NCBI GenBank assembly: GCA_963725655.1
Contig: CAVRYY010000003.1
Span: 248,001-312,000 of the forward strand
Direction: 5' to 3'
Source of the DNA: CAVRXT01 sp963725655
GTDB lineage: Bacteria; Acidobacteriota; Terriglobia; Acidiferrales; UBA7541
Length of the DNA stretch: 64,000 nucleotides
Below the pieces are notes generated by a model. The model was not told the DNA's origin and searched no databases. It saw only the letters and a list, made by a program, of their open reading frames with translations. Shown piece by piece: positions 23,930 through 33,260 of the stretch. The translations under genes were made by a program, and so were the position numbers. How positions within the stretch are numbered: the stretch's first letter is position 1; every line of letters starts with the position of its first letter.

Positions 23930-25297
23930 TCAATCTTCGGTAGTATCCGTGTCGCTTCTCCGCCGATGTGAGATCGCGCCCAGCACGATCCAAATTCCGA
24001 GCGCCAGGCATTCGTACGCCGTGAAGCCGCCCGGTATCCCTGGAACAACTTTCATCAGCAGCATTGCGATGGCCACTAGCAAACCAAAGCCCGCCACCAG
24101 CCATTCGATCGGCGAAAGCTTTAACTGCCCAGGTAGTTTTCCCGCGCGCCCCAAGTAGAGGTAGGCGGCGCAAGTCGCCGCCCATCCTATCGCGCAGGCC
24201 ACCGAGCCAACCTCGGTGACTGGCACCAGAATCGCGTCGCCCAGGAACATGCACGCAGCGGTGGCCAGTCCAATGCACAGCACCGCGACGGACGGGGTCT
24301 GATATTGGGGATGAATCCGGCCGGCGCGTGCTTCGACCATTCCGCGGCGTCCCAGTGCAAACAACAGGCGGCTGGCGGCTACGAAATTTCCGTTAAAACA
24401 CTTGAATAGCGATAGCAGCGCTGCCGCCAGGATGACGTCGACGATCCAGCGCGAGCCCATGGCGCGCTGAAAAGCGACCGCGGTCATAAATTTCTCGCCG
24501 GTCAATTCTCGCCAGGGAGCCACGAATGCGACCGTGGCTACCACGATCGTGTAGAAAAGAATGCCGACCAGGACGGCCATCCATATCGCTTTCAGAAATC
24601 CCCGCCCGCGAAACTCGGGAGCCGATTCCTCAGCGGCCTTGCCCACCGATTCGAATCCGGTCATGAAATAGGGAACGATCTGAAGCACCAGCAGGAACGA
24701 AACCAGCGGCGCGTGAGTAAAGAGCGGAGGAAAATTGTGCGGCGATCCTTTGCTAATGCCAAGCGCGACGAAGACGATAAACAGGGCCAGGGTTCCGAAT
24801 GCAGTCCAGTTCTGGAAGGTGGCGCTTAGGCGGACGCCGCGATAATTCAGCGTGGTGAGCAGCGCCGTGAGCGCAAGCCCGATGATGAGGTGCGGAAGAT
24901 ATACCGGCCGTCCGGCGATGCGGTAGATTTCCAGCGAGTCCAGCGAAGGCACGATGTAGCCGGCGATGCGGCCCACGGCCACCGCCTCCCATGGGCAGAC
25001 AATAAAGTAGGCCAGCATCATGATCCAGCCAGTGGAGAAGCTCACCGGGCGGGAAAAAGCCGCGGCTGTGTAGGCGATTTCGCCCGCCGCGTCCGGCATG
25101 GCGGCCACCAGCCTGCCGTAAACCCAGCCGATCGGGAAGAGCAGCGCGCCGCCGATGGCGAAGCCGAGCAGCGCACCCAACGCGCCGCCGCGGAGCAGCC
25201 AGTCGTCCATCACCACCAACCAGCCGACGCCAACCATCGTGCCCCAAGCCAGGGTGAAGTAATCGGTGAGGCGGAGTTTGCGGGCGAGATGCTGCAT
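23930..25297 (-). CDS. APC-superfamily amino acid permease
   Basis: The 455-residue protein has about twelve transmembrane segments. Helix 1 contains YFTLAWGTMVGVGWLVV, corresponding to the unwound GxG substrate motif of APC transporters, and helix 6 the conserved TGFESVGKAAEESAPEFRGRGFLKAIW region. It should import an amino acid or related amine by proton or ion coupling, or exchange. Substrate cannot be predicted. The start codon at 25297 has a poor Shine-Dalgarno. It converges on the carbonic anhydrase gene and has no operon partner. Confidence 0.88.
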   Translation of the reverse strand: MQHLARKLRLTDYFTLAWGTMVGVGWLVVMDDWLLRGGALGALLGFAIGGALLFPIGWVYGRLVAAMPDAAGEIAYTAAAFSRPVSFSTGWIMMLAYFIVCPWEAVAVGRIAGYIVPSLDSLEIYRIAGRPVYLPHLIIGLALTALLTTLNYRGVRLSATFQNWTAFGTLALFIVFVALGISKGSPHNFPPLFTHAPLVSFLLVLQIVPYFMTGFESVGKAAEESAPEFRGRGFLKAIWMAVLVGILFYTIVVATVAFVAPWRELTGEKFMTAVAFQRAMGSRWIVDVILAAALLSLFKCFNGNFVAASRLLFALGRRGMVEARAGRIHPQYQTPSVAVLCIGLATAACMFLGDAILVPVTEVGSVACAIGWAATCAAYLYLGRAGKLPGQLKLSPIEWLVAGFGLLVAIAMLLMKVVPGIPGGFTAYECLALGIWIVLGAISHRRRSDTDTTED

Positions 25298-25379
25298 TTC
25301 GGCGCAACGATGCTACGGCGCAGTGTTTGGGTCAACCCTGATTATTTTGGAAATGCGGAGCGCTTCCACAAGCCAGGGC

Positions 25380-25421
25380 AAAAAAAAACCGCGCCGCCAG
25401 CGGTGCAAGCCGGCGACGCGG
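25380..25421 (-). terminator. Rho-independent terminator of the sedolisin gene
   Basis: On the minus strand CCGCGTCGCC (25421-25412) pairs with GGCGGCGCGG (25398-25389), with one G-U wobble that pairs only in this orientation, and is followed by a T-run of nine (25388-25380). It lies about 80 bases after the sedolisin stop. Confidence 0.88.
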
Positions 25422-25498
25422 TGGATTACAGCTTCTATTGTGGCTAGTCGGCGTTGTTCACGCTGGGCGTGAAGTTGGCGCCGCGCGGCTGGTTGCGG

Positions 25499-27760
25499 TT
25501 AACGGCGAACCCTCAGACTGATGGTCGTCGTGTGGCTCAAGGACCCCGAAGTACCCGTAATGGTCACGGTGCTCGTCCCCGTCGTCGCCGTACTGCTCGC
25601 CTTCAACGTCAGCGTGCTGGTGGTGGTCCCAGGGTTCGGGCTGAACGATGCGGTGACGCCGCTGCCCATGCCGGTGGCTGCCAACGTGACGCTGCCAGTG
25701 AAGCCGCCGGACGGTGTGATGGTGATCTTGGTTGTCCCGCTCGCGGACCGATCAACGGTTAAGCTAGTCGGTGAGGCGGACAAGGTGAAGTTGCCGGACA
25801 CTGCCGCGGTCACCGTCAGCGAGACGGTGGTGGTGTGGGTGATGCTGCCGCCGGTGCCGGATACGGTGATGGTGTACGTGCCGGTCGTGGTGGTCGAGGC
25901 CACCGTCATGGTCATGAGCGAGGTTCCTGAGCCTGGCGCTGCGATGGGGTTTGTACCGAAGCCCACAGTGACGCCGGTGGGCTGGCCAGAGGCAGTCAAT
26001 GTAATGGCCGAATCAAAGCCGCCGGAGACGCTGGTAGTGATCGTCGAAGTGCCACTGTTACCCCGCACCACAGAGACTGAAGTGGGAGAGGCAGAAATGG
26101 CGAAGCTAGGCGACGCCGCAGTGCCGGTGAGCGCGTTGATCAGGCCGCTACCGTTCGGGCTGCCCCAACCGGTGGCCAAATCATAGCCGGCCACCGCGGT
26201 GAAGCCATTGCTGCCGCTGGTGATGTCGTGGAAGTCCGAACTGCCTGAACCCAGCGCCAGTGGATAGATGGTTGGATTGATAAAGCCCGGGGACGCATCT
26301 CCGTTGGTGGCAGCCTGTTGGTTGGCTAGAGCCAGATAGCCCGCCCACATCGGCGCGGCAAAACTGGTGCCGCCGTATTCGTTCGCGGTGCAGGTGGTTT
26401 GGTCGGCGCAAACGTAGAAAGTGAAATTCGCGTTTGCGGAGACGTCTGGGCCGTTCCGATACGTCGTGGAGCCCTTGTTGGCTGAGGTGATCACGCCGGA
26501 TAGCTGCTGGTACGACGGAATCAGGATGTCGTCCTTGGCGTAAAAGCCGCCGCCGCCGTCAACCCAGGTGGATTCCGAACTCCAGACTCCGCCCGCGCCG
26601 CTGGTGACCAGGTCCGTTCCGCCGACGCAGATGACATGCGCGTCCTCGGAAGGGTAAGTGCTGGTCTTCCAATTGCCGCTGTCTCCGGCCGCTTGAAAGA
26701 AACTCTGGCCTTGCGTTGCCATCTTCTCGAAGTAGGGATCGTCGGTGCTGGGGTCCGCCGGGGTCCACGTCCAGGAAGAGCTCAGATTCAAAGGCAATGG
26801 AGAATGCGAAGACATCGCACCCAACATAGCGGTATCACTGGCGCCCACGAACATGTAGACGGTACTCACTCCGGGGGCCATGCCGAGCGCCTGCGTGATA
26901 TCAAGAGTCTGCTCGGTATCGTCGCAGCTTTTCTCGACGCAGGACAGGCTGGATCCATCGGTGGAAACGCCAGTGACGGCGGCGGTTCTGGTCTGTCCAG
27001 TGTTCGCGTAGTAGGTGTTCACGTCGGCGATGTCAAACCCTTCGAACTCCAGCAACCCGATGTTCTGGCCGGAGCCGGTGAGAGCCGATCCACCGTAATA
27101 CGCCGCTCTCATGTCGCTGCCGCAGAAAGAGGCGGAAGGGCATGAGCCGGTGGTGGCATTGGACTTCACCGTCAGATCCGGAGTGCGATGGTGAAAGAGA
27201 GGATGCGGGGTGGAAAAGTTGTCCAAACCGGAGATATGCCAGAGCTGGAACGGCAGTTCAACGGTCGGCTCGCGGTCCGGACCGTAGAAGGTGCGGTCTT
27301 CGGTGGGGTGCTTGTACACGCCCATGCTGACGTGGAAAGCGGCCTCGATGGCCGCCACCGAGCCACTGGCCTGCACGTCCATGGCATCGCGCGAGCCGCC
27401 AACCACCGCCAGACCCTTCGATTTGGCGAAAGCGACCACGGCGTCATAATCCTGCTGGCTGGGGCCGAAGCTGGCGGTGAACTCCGATACGGTAAGGTAG
27501 CGATGGTAGAAGGCGCTGGAAGGATCGTAGAGTTCTTGCAAGAAATTATCCAACTCTGCCTGATTGCGCAGCGGCAGAACCATGTCGATGCGCAATGACT
27601 GAGTTGCGGGTAGCCGCTTGACGAACGGCGCTTGCCCATTGAGAGTGGCTTCACGCATATGGCGCGTCAACGTGGGTTGCGACTGAGCCCCGCAAACCGT
27701 GCTGACGCCCAATACCATCGCGACGATCGTGAACAAAAATGCCCCTAGTCTTCGAATCAC
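25499..27760 (-). CDS. Secreted sedolisin (S53) peptidase with activation prodomain and two Ig-like repeats
   Basis: The start is a GTG at 27760 preceded by AAAGGAG, giving a signal peptide (MIRRLGAFLFTIVAMVLGVSTVCGA); the frame to 28003 is a non-coding extension. Of 753 residues, about 45-190 form the Pro-kumamolisin activation domain. The catalytic part has the S53 triad Glu283/Asp287 (DDTEQTLDITQA) and Ser466 (YGGTSFAAPMW), oxyanion Asp360 (AAGDSGNW), and the calcium site DFHDIT...GYDLATGWGSPNG. Residues 551-753 are two roughly 100-residue Ig-like repeats ending in THTTTVSLTV and SHTTTISLRV. Sedolisins are acid-active endopeptidases, fitting an acidic-soil lifestyle. The Ig repeats probably anchor or bind polymer. 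Confidence 0.92.
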   Translation of the reverse strand: MIRRLGAFLFTIVAMVLGVSTVCGAQSQPTLTRHMREATLNGQAPFVKRLPATQSLRIDMVLPLRNQAELDNFLQELYDPSSAFYHRYLTVSEFTASFGPSQQDYDAVVAFAKSKGLAVVGGSRDAMDVQASGSVAAIEAAFHVSMGVYKHPTEDRTFYGPDREPTVELPFQLWHISGLDNFSTPHPLFHHRTPDLTVKSNATTGSCPSASFCGSDMRAAYYGGSALTGSGQNIGLLEFEGFDIADVNTYYANTGQTRTAAVTGVSTDGSSLSCVEKSCDDTEQTLDITQALGMAPGVSTVYMFVGASDTAMLGAMSSHSPLPLNLSSSWTWTPADPSTDDPYFEKMATQGQSFFQAAGDSGNWKTSTYPSEDAHVICVGGTDLVTSGAGGVWSSESTWVDGGGGFYAKDDILIPSYQQLSGVITSANKGSTTYRNGPDVSANANFTFYVCADQTTCTANEYGGTSFAAPMWAGYLALANQQAATNGDASPGFINPTIYPLALGSGSSDFHDITSGSNGFTAVAGYDLATGWGSPNGSGLINALTGTAASPSFAISASPTSVSVVRGNSGTSTITTSVSGGFDSAITLTASGQPTGVTVGFGTNPIAAPGSGTSLMTMTVASTTTTGTYTITVSGTGGSITHTTTVSLTVTAAVSGNFTLSASPTSLTVDRSASGTTKITITPSGGFTGSVTLAATGMGSGVTASFSPNPGTTTSTLTLKASSTATTGTSTVTITGTSGSLSHTTTISLRVRR

Positions 27761-28208
27761 GATTTCTCCTTTAGCCGGAATCCCGATTTCAGCTTCCCCC
27801 AACGGTTTAAGCGGAATTTCCGATTGGTCACTGATATTGACGGCCACCCGGCAGGTCGAAATGTCTTGCAGCCCGGGCTGCCGAAATAGGTCAAGAGGAT
27901 TCGCGGATGCTAGCGCACCCATTACGCACATACAAGAGTTATCACCCTCGTGAAGGAGAAAATAAATGCTTAGTACTCTCGGTACTCTTTCGCTACTTTG
28001 CAAATTCTACTTGTGACAATGGCGATTGGATTTCCTTCCCCGTTTCCACTACCAGCTCTCTCCGCTACCCGCCACGCTTTCGAAATCTCTTCAGTGGCAT
28101 CAGGCTTACAGTCCAACGTAAGATGTTCCTCGTGGGATTGGCATATCCTGGGCTTTGGTTGACCGTTCGCAGTGAGTTTGCTCCTCGTAACAAAAGGAGG
28201 GCGCCTCG
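27761..28208. promoter_or_regulatory. Divergent intergenic region, no gene seen
   Basis: This 448-base region separates the sedolisin (minus) from the small membrane protein (plus). The first part is in frame with the sedolisin, but no start codon with a ribosome site or signal peptide supports extension. AAAGGAGG precedes 28209. No RNA structure or clear promoter was recognised. Confidence 0.45.
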
Positions 28209-28604
28209 ATGAAATTCGCTAAGGTGGTGTTTTGGATCGCCGGTATATGGGGCGTTGTGCTGCTCACGCCCCTGTATTTCATGTTTGACCTGATTGGACG
28301 GCAGGACCCGCCACCCATCACCCACCCGCAGTTTTTCTACGCCTTCGTCAGCGTCGCCATGGTGTGGCAGTTCGCGTTTTTTGTCATCGCCACGGATCCG
28401 GCCCGCTTCCGTCCGATGATCCTAATGTCCGTTTTGGAAAAACTGAGCTACGTCCTCACCGTCGGCGTGCTCTACCTGCGGGGACTTACCACTCCCGCGC
28501 GCTCGGTCGCGGCCTTTCCGGATGCGGTGTTGGGGATCTTGTTCGTTTGGGCGTACATCAAGGTGGGATCCGCGAAAAGCGCGTCTTCGATCACCGCGCC
28601 TTAG
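28209..28604 (+). CDS. Hypothetical four-helix membrane protein
   Basis: The 131-residue protein follows AAAGGAGG and has four hydrophobic segments: residues 5-28 (VVFWIAGIWGVVLLTPLYFMF), about 44-63 (FYAFVSVAMVWQFAFFVIA), 73-95, and 103-120. The loop after helix 1 is DLIGRQDPPPITHP. I do not recognise a named family. The arrangement resembles small DoxX/DUF-type membrane proteins, but no motif proves it. The gene stands alone between a divergent sedolisin and a histidine kinase on the same strand. Confidence 0.75.
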   Translation: MKFAKVVFWIAGIWGVVLLTPLYFMFDLIGRQDPPPITHPQFFYAFVSVAMVWQFAFFVIATDPARFRPMILMSVLEKLSYVLTVGVLYLRGLTTPARSVAAFPDAVLGILFVWAYIKVGSAKSASSITAP

Positions 28605-28733
28605 CCGCAGAAGGTTGACTCCAGCCGTGTGCGCGCGCGGAAGCCAAACGGGGAGGCCCGTCAGGAGGCGCACCCCGGTGCTCTCTAATCATCTGATACA
28701 CAATGCTTTATCGCTACCTTTGGGCTTCGCGAT

Positions 28734-28755
28734 GATTACCACACCCTCGGTAATC
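28734..28755. promoter_or_regulatory. Inverted repeat GATTACC-N8-GGTAATC (possible operator)
   Basis: A perfect 7-bp dyad with an 8-base spacer lies 87 bases ahead of the histidine kinase start. A further AGTAATC (28766-28772) repeats one arm. The size and symmetry suit a dimeric repressor or activator site. Confidence 0.35.
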
Positions 28756-28795
28756 TCATTGCATTAGTAATCTTTTAGTTCAGCGCTAGGCTTGT

Positions 28796-28826
28796 TTGCC
28801 CCCCATATAGTGCGGTTACCTATAAA
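28796..28826 (+). promoter_or_regulatory. Candidate promoter immediately before the histidine kinase
   Basis: TTGCCC (28796-28801) and TATAAA (28821-28826) are separated by 19 bases, and the ATG at 28842 follows 15 bases after the -10 box. The start has no Shine-Dalgarno, which would fit a near-leaderless transcript. The spacing is longer than ideal. Confidence 0.3.
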
Positions 28827-28841
28827 ATTGGTACACCTCTC

Positions 28842-30614
28842 ATGTTTTCATCACGATCATCCAAAGCCATCCTGGCTTCATGGTTGTTCTTTGTTGGCGG
28901 CGGCGCAGCGGTTAGCTTCCTGCTCCCGCCGGGCCCGGCAAAGAGCGTCTGCGGAGACTTGCTTCTCTGTCTGGTTCCACTCTTTGCAAACGCTTGCCTG
29001 CTTTGGAATGCCGTCTCGCGCTATCGTCGCACCAACACTTTTTGGAGATTTCTCGCGCTCGGCTGCAGCATGTGGCTGGGTGTCCAGCTCACTCGGACTT
29101 ACTTTGATTTGGTGCTGCACGTCTCGTCGGCTTTGCCCCTGCTCGCGTATATCGTCATTTTCCTTAGCGCCGTCCCGCTGCTTGCCGCGATGGTGTTGCG
29201 CCCGCACGTTCGGGGAATTGGCGAGAGCATGCGGGCCGGCCGGATCGATTTTTCCCTCATGGTCTGGCTGTTCCTGTACGCCTACGTGTTTCTCGCCGTG
29301 CCCTGGCGGCTGATTTCGCCGAACGAGAGGCTCTTTGAGGCGCGTAACTTTCAACTGTACACCGCGGAGTACGTGCTCTTTCTCGCCGCGCTCGGTTTTG
29401 CCGTCTCGCACGCGCGCGGCAAGTGGCGCCCGATCTACGCCCATCTTTTTGGCGCGTCGGTGGTGTATCTCGCCGGAACTACGCTCGGCCAGGAAATGTC
29501 GTGGCGCGGCACGTTTCAAACCGGCGGATTTGCCGACTTGCTGAAGGTTGTTTCGTTCGTCTGGATCGCCACTGCAGGCATCATCGCCCACCAGGTTTGC
29601 CCGTCTCCGGATCCCGTTTCGGAGTCACCGCGAGAGGATTCTCAATGGCAAGGCAACCTGGGAATGTTCGGTGTGCTGTCGACCGTCTTCCCGGGGATCT
29701 GGACGGTGGTGTATAGCGACGCGCCGCTGGCAGTGCGAGTTTTCCGGGTGGTAGCCACGTTGGCGGCGATGGCCGGGGGAGCCGCGTTAGTATTTCTCCG
29801 CCAACACCGTGTGGACCGAGAGCGATTGGGGCTGGTCCAGGAACTCAAGTCTTCGCTCGAAAATACCAAGCGCCTGCAGTCGCAGCTAATGCATACCGAA
29901 AAATTGGCTTCGCTGGGCCAGCTTGCGGCCGGCGCGGCGCACGAAATCAACAATCCGCTCACCGCGATTCTAGGTTACTCCGACCTGCTCATCGAAGAAT
30001 CCACCGCCGGCGAACGTGCCCGCGGCCTGGGAGAAAAAATCCGCGAACAGGCTCGCCGGACCCGGGATCTGGTCACCAATCTTTCCAGCTTTGCGCGGCG
30101 GGTCCCAGCCGAGAAACAACTGCTCGACTTGAATACCGTTTTGTCCGGCGCCGTTCAGCTCCGCACTCTGGATCTTCGGGGCAGAAATATTCGTATCGAG
30201 CTCAAGAGTCCGGCGGTACTGCCCGCCGTTCGCGGCGACCCCAACCAGTTGCTCCAGGTGATATATCACATCATCAGCAACGCCGTGGACGCCATGGAAA
30301 ATGCCGGCTCGGGCGTGCTCACCATCCGCGCCACACGCGAAAAGTCCAACGTTGCTGTGGAATTTTCCGACGATGGGCCCGGTATCCGCGAGCCCGAGCG
30401 CGTCTTCGATCCCTTTTACACCACCAAGCCCGTCGGCAAAGGCGCCGGGTTGGGGCTTAGCATTTGTTACGGCATCCTCCAGGAACACGGCGGCCAAATC
30501 ACGTGCAAGAACCGTCTCGATCGCGGCTGCACTTTCCGCATCGAACTGCCCGCGGTGCTCAATTTTTCGCCGGAAGCGCAAGCCCTGCCGCCGGTAGCCA
30601 CCCACGCGCGCTAA
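28842..30614 (+). CDS. Membrane sensor histidine kinase
   Basis: The 590-residue protein has an N-terminal membrane region of about seven to eight helices (residues 10-320), a short coiled-coil (322-352), the dimerisation/phosphoacceptor H-box AAHEINNPLTAILGYSDLL with His367, and an HATPase domain: N-box HIISNAVDAM, G1 DDGPGI, F-box DPFYTTK, G2 GAGLGLSIC. The HEINNPL variant is typical of NtrB/AtoS-like kinases. It should autophosphorylate in response to an unknown membrane or periplasmic signal. No response regulator is adjacent, so its partner is elsewhere. The multi-helix sensor is not a named domain that I can identify. Confidence 0.9.
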   Translation: MFSSRSSKAILASWLFFVGGGAAVSFLLPPGPAKSVCGDLLLCLVPLFANACLLWNAVSRYRRTNTFWRFLALGCSMWLGVQLTRTYFDLVLHVSSALPLLAYIVIFLSAVPLLAAMVLRPHVRGIGESMRAGRIDFSLMVWLFLYAYVFLAVPWRLISPNERLFEARNFQLYTAEYVLFLAALGFAVSHARGKWRPIYAHLFGASVVYLAGTTLGQEMSWRGTFQTGGFADLLKVVSFVWIATAGIIAHQVCPSPDPVSESPREDSQWQGNLGMFGVLSTVFPGIWTVVYSDAPLAVRVFRVVATLAAMAGGAALVFLRQHRVDRERLGLVQELKSSLENTKRLQSQLMHTEKLASLGQLAAGAAHEINNPLTAILGYSDLLIEESTAGERARGLGEKIREQARRTRDLVTNLSSFARRVPAEKQLLDLNTVLSGAVQLRTLDLRGRNIRIELKSPAVLPAVRGDPNQLLQVIYHIISNAVDAMENAGSGVLTIRATREKSNVAVEFSDDGPGIREPERVFDPFYTTKPVGKGAGLGLSICYGILQEHGGQITCKNRLDRGCTFRIELPAVLNFSPEAQALPPVATHAR

Positions 30615-30737
30615 TTCGCTCCTGTAGTATTCCCTCGGTCGTAACAGATATCGGTCTCGGCGCATGTTCAGCGGATTTGCTTCGCTCGACTGGGTGCGCA
30701 GGTAGCGGCGCTTGGTTGTGTGCTACATTTCTTTGCC

Positions 30738-31550
30738 ATGAGCTCGCCCGCCATCGAAACCCAGGGCCTCACGCGCCGTTTCGGCAACCTCATCGCCGTC
30801 GACGGCGTCAACTTGCGCGTGGATTCCGGCCAGTTCTTCGGCTTTCTCGGCCCCAATGGCGCCGGCAAATCCACCACCATTAAGATGCTCACCGGACTGC
30901 TTGCCCCCAGTGAAGGCAGCGTCCGCGTCCTCGGCAGCGATCTCGCCCAGAATCCCGTCGAAGTGAAGCGCCAGATCGGCGTAGTGCCCGAGGGCCTGGC
31001 CCTTTTCGGCCGGCTCACCGCTCCGGAGTATCTGAACTTCGTTGGCCGAATGTACGGCCTGGATCGAGACACTGCCGCCAAGCGGACTGCCGAGCTTCTC
31101 GATTTCATGCAGCTCGCCGACCGCAGCAAGACTCTGGTCACCGATTTCTCACACGGTATGCAGAAAAAATTGGCCATGGCCGCCGCCGTGATTCACGGCC
31201 CCAAGATTCTCTTTCTCGACGAGCCGTTTGAAGGCGTTGATGCGATCGCCTCCGGCACCCTGAAAGCCATGTTGGGACGAATGATCTCCCACGGCGCCAC
31301 GATTTTCCTCACTTCCCACGTTCTCGAAATCGTGGAACGCCTCTGCAGCCACGTCGCCATCATTCACAAGGGCCAGCTCGTCGCCCAAGGTTCGCTCGAA
31401 GAGTTGCGGGCCGGAGTCGAAGCTCGCGAAGCCCTCGCGCACCCGGGCGACGGCGCCTCCGCTCACGCCAAGCTCACCCTCGAGCAGATCTTTCTCGAAA
31501 CCGTCGGCGGGGTACGTACCGCCGAACAGGAACTGTCGTGGCTGGGCTAG
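30738..31550 (+). CDS. ABC transporter ATP-binding protein (ABC-2 exporter type)
   Basis: The start is the ATG at 30738 (MSSPAIETQGLTRRFGN); a GTG at 30720 is an alternative. The 270-residue ATPase has Walker A GPNGAGKSTT, a Q-loop region VVPEGLALFG, a divergent signature DFSHGMQKKL, Walker B ILFLDEPFEG and the switch His in LTSHVLEI. This pattern fits the CcmA/NatA-like group that drives drug, lipid or sodium export rather than import. Its last 13 bases overlap the next gene, which encodes a membrane permease, so the two form a transporter. Confidence 0.92.
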   Translation: MSSPAIETQGLTRRFGNLIAVDGVNLRVDSGQFFGFLGPNGAGKSTTIKMLTGLLAPSEGSVRVLGSDLAQNPVEVKRQIGVVPEGLALFGRLTAPEYLNFVGRMYGLDRDTAAKRTAELLDFMQLADRSKTLVTDFSHGMQKKLAMAAAVIHGPKILFLDEPFEGVDAIASGTLKAMLGRMISHGATIFLTSHVLEIVERLCSHVAIIHKGQLVAQGSLEELRAGVEAREALAHPGDGASAHAKLTLEQIFLETVGGVRTAEQELSWLG

Positions 31551-33247
31551 GTCGGGAACCCGCGCCGGCTCAGGAGGTCCACGGCCCGCGCCCGCCCAAC
31601 GTCCACGAGCAGATCGCCGTCCTCGCACAGTTGCGCTGGCTCATTTTCAAGAACTCCTTGCGCAGCTTGCGGGGCCGCCTCGAACTCATCTCCACCGTCG
31701 TCACCGGCCTGGGTTTGACCATCGGCTGGTTCGGAATCGGCGCCGGCCTCGGCCTTGGCGCGTATTTCCTGGTGTCACGTGGCCACTCGCAATGGCTCGC
31801 CGCTCTGTTCTGGGTAGTTTTCGTTTTCTGGCAATTTTTCCCGGTGGTCACCACTGCGTTCTCCGCGGCGTTTGACTCCACCAACCTTCTCCGCTTCCCG
31901 ATTGCTTACTCGTCGTACTTATTGCTTGCGCTCGCTTATGGTTGTGCCGACCCAGTGAGCATCGCCGCCGTTTTCTGGCTCCTTTGCATATCGGCTGGCT
32001 GCGCTGTAGCGAATCCCGTTCTCCTGTGGGCTGCGTTGCCGGTGGTGGCGCTTTTTGCGGCATTCAATTTGCTGCTGGGGCGAGCCTTGATGGCGTGGAT
32101 CGATCGCTGGCTGGCGCAACGTCGCACTCGCGAAATCATGGGCTTTCTCTTCTTCCTCTTGCTGATCTCATTCCAGATGATTGGCCCGATCATCGGCCGC
32201 TGGCAGCATCTGTCGGGCCGCGCCGGTGACCGCCTCGCTGCGTTGCTTCCTTTCGAACGTGCGCTACCGCCGGGATTGGCGGCAGACGCCCTGGTCCGCG
32301 GCGGACAAGGCGACGCCGCGGGCGTGGTTCTGCGCTGCGTTGCCTTGGCAGCCTATGCCTCGCTCTTCGGCGTACTGTTTGACCGGCGGCTACGGGCTCA
32401 GTTCCGCGGCGAAAACCTCAGTGAGAGCGCGGCGCCGGCAGCAAGTCAAGGCCCGCGCTCTACCTATGTAAGCTGGCGGCTCAAAGGACTCTCTCCTCCT
32501 GTTGCCGCGGTATTCGAAAAGGAAGTGCACTCGTTGTTGCGCAGCGGCCCCATGCTTTTCACCCTGATCGCGCCGCTTTTTGTCTTGTTCATTTTCCGGG
32601 CCCGCTTTTCAGTGGCCCATCACGCCGCGGCAGGCGCCGGCATGCCCTTCTCGTCCAATATGCTGGCGTTCGTTTTCCCCCTCGGCGCTGCTTATGCTCT
32701 GCTCATTTTGACCAACTTGATCTACAACTGCCTCGGCACCGAAGGTCCGGGCATTCAGTTTTATTTCGTTGCGCCCATTCAGTTCCAATCCGTTTTACTG
32801 GGCAAGAACCTGGCCTACTGCATCGTCATGCTGGTTGACGTCGTAATGGTCTGGGTGGGCGTCCGTTTTCTGTACCAGGTTCCTCGCGCGGATATCGTTA
32901 TCACCACGTTGCTGGCTCTGGTTTTCGCCCTCCAGGTCGATCTCGCGGTGGGGAATATCTTGTCGTTATACTTTCCCAAGAAATACGATATGGCCGTGTT
33001 CGGCCGAAGAAATACCTCACAGGTCGCGGTGCTGATCGGATTGGCCGTGCAAGCGTCGGTGATCGGCATCGCCGGCGGCGCTTTGTTCGTGGGTTACTTC
33101 CTGCACCGCCCGTGGCTATCCGACGTGATTCTGGTGCTGCTCTCCGCCCTGGCATTGATCGGATACCGTCTCACACTAAAAGTTTGTAACCGCATCGCCT
33201 CCGAGCGCCGCGAAGAACTCGCTGCTGAGCTCTGCCGCGTCGGATGA
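31538..33247 (+). CDS. ABC-2-type membrane permease
   Basis: The 569-residue membrane protein overlaps the ATPase gene by 13 bases, implying translational coupling. About twelve hydrophobic segments are visible, with two cytoplasmic stretches: an N-terminal head (HEQIAVLAQLRWLIFKNSLRSLRG, a helix typical of ABC-2 permeases) and a central loop at about 290-335 (SWRLKGLSPPVAAVFEKEVHSLLRSGP), where the KEVHSLLR helix repeats the theme. It therefore looks like two fused ABC-2 half-permeases. The substrate is unknown. A secreted M42-type peptidase is encoded 13 bases downstream, suggesting the same operon. Confidence 0.82.
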   Translation: MAGLGREPAPAQEVHGPRPPNVHEQIAVLAQLRWLIFKNSLRSLRGRLELISTVVTGLGLTIGWFGIGAGLGLGAYFLVSRGHSQWLAALFWVVFVFWQFFPVVTTAFSAAFDSTNLLRFPIAYSSYLLLALAYGCADPVSIAAVFWLLCISAGCAVANPVLLWAALPVVALFAAFNLLLGRALMAWIDRWLAQRRTREIMGFLFFLLLISFQMIGPIIGRWQHLSGRAGDRLAALLPFERALPPGLAADALVRGGQGDAAGVVLRCVALAAYASLFGVLFDRRLRAQFRGENLSESAAPAASQGPRSTYVSWRLKGLSPPVAAVFEKEVHSLLRSGPMLFTLIAPLFVLFIFRARFSVAHHAAAGAGMPFSSNMLAFVFPLGAAYALLILTNLIYNCLGTEGPGIQFYFVAPIQFQSVLLGKNLAYCIVMLVDVVMVWVGVRFLYQVPRADIVITTLLALVFALQVDLAVGNILSLYFPKKYDMAVFGRRNTSQVAVLIGLAVQASVIGIAGGALFVGYFLHRPWLSDVILVLLSALALIGYRLTLKVCNRIASERREELAAELCRVG

Positions 33248-33260
33248 AGGAGTATTCTCC

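Noticed and set aside
25521..26186. A 221-codon plus-strand frame opposite the sedolisin Ig repeats
   Set aside because: It is the mirror of Thr/Ser-rich repeats, giving a Val/Pro-rich translation without a fold. Shadow of the real gene.
27761..28003. An 81-residue N-terminal extension of the sedolisin
   Set aside because: GTG at 27760 has AAAGGAG and directly starts a signal peptide; upstream codons give no signal peptide or domain.
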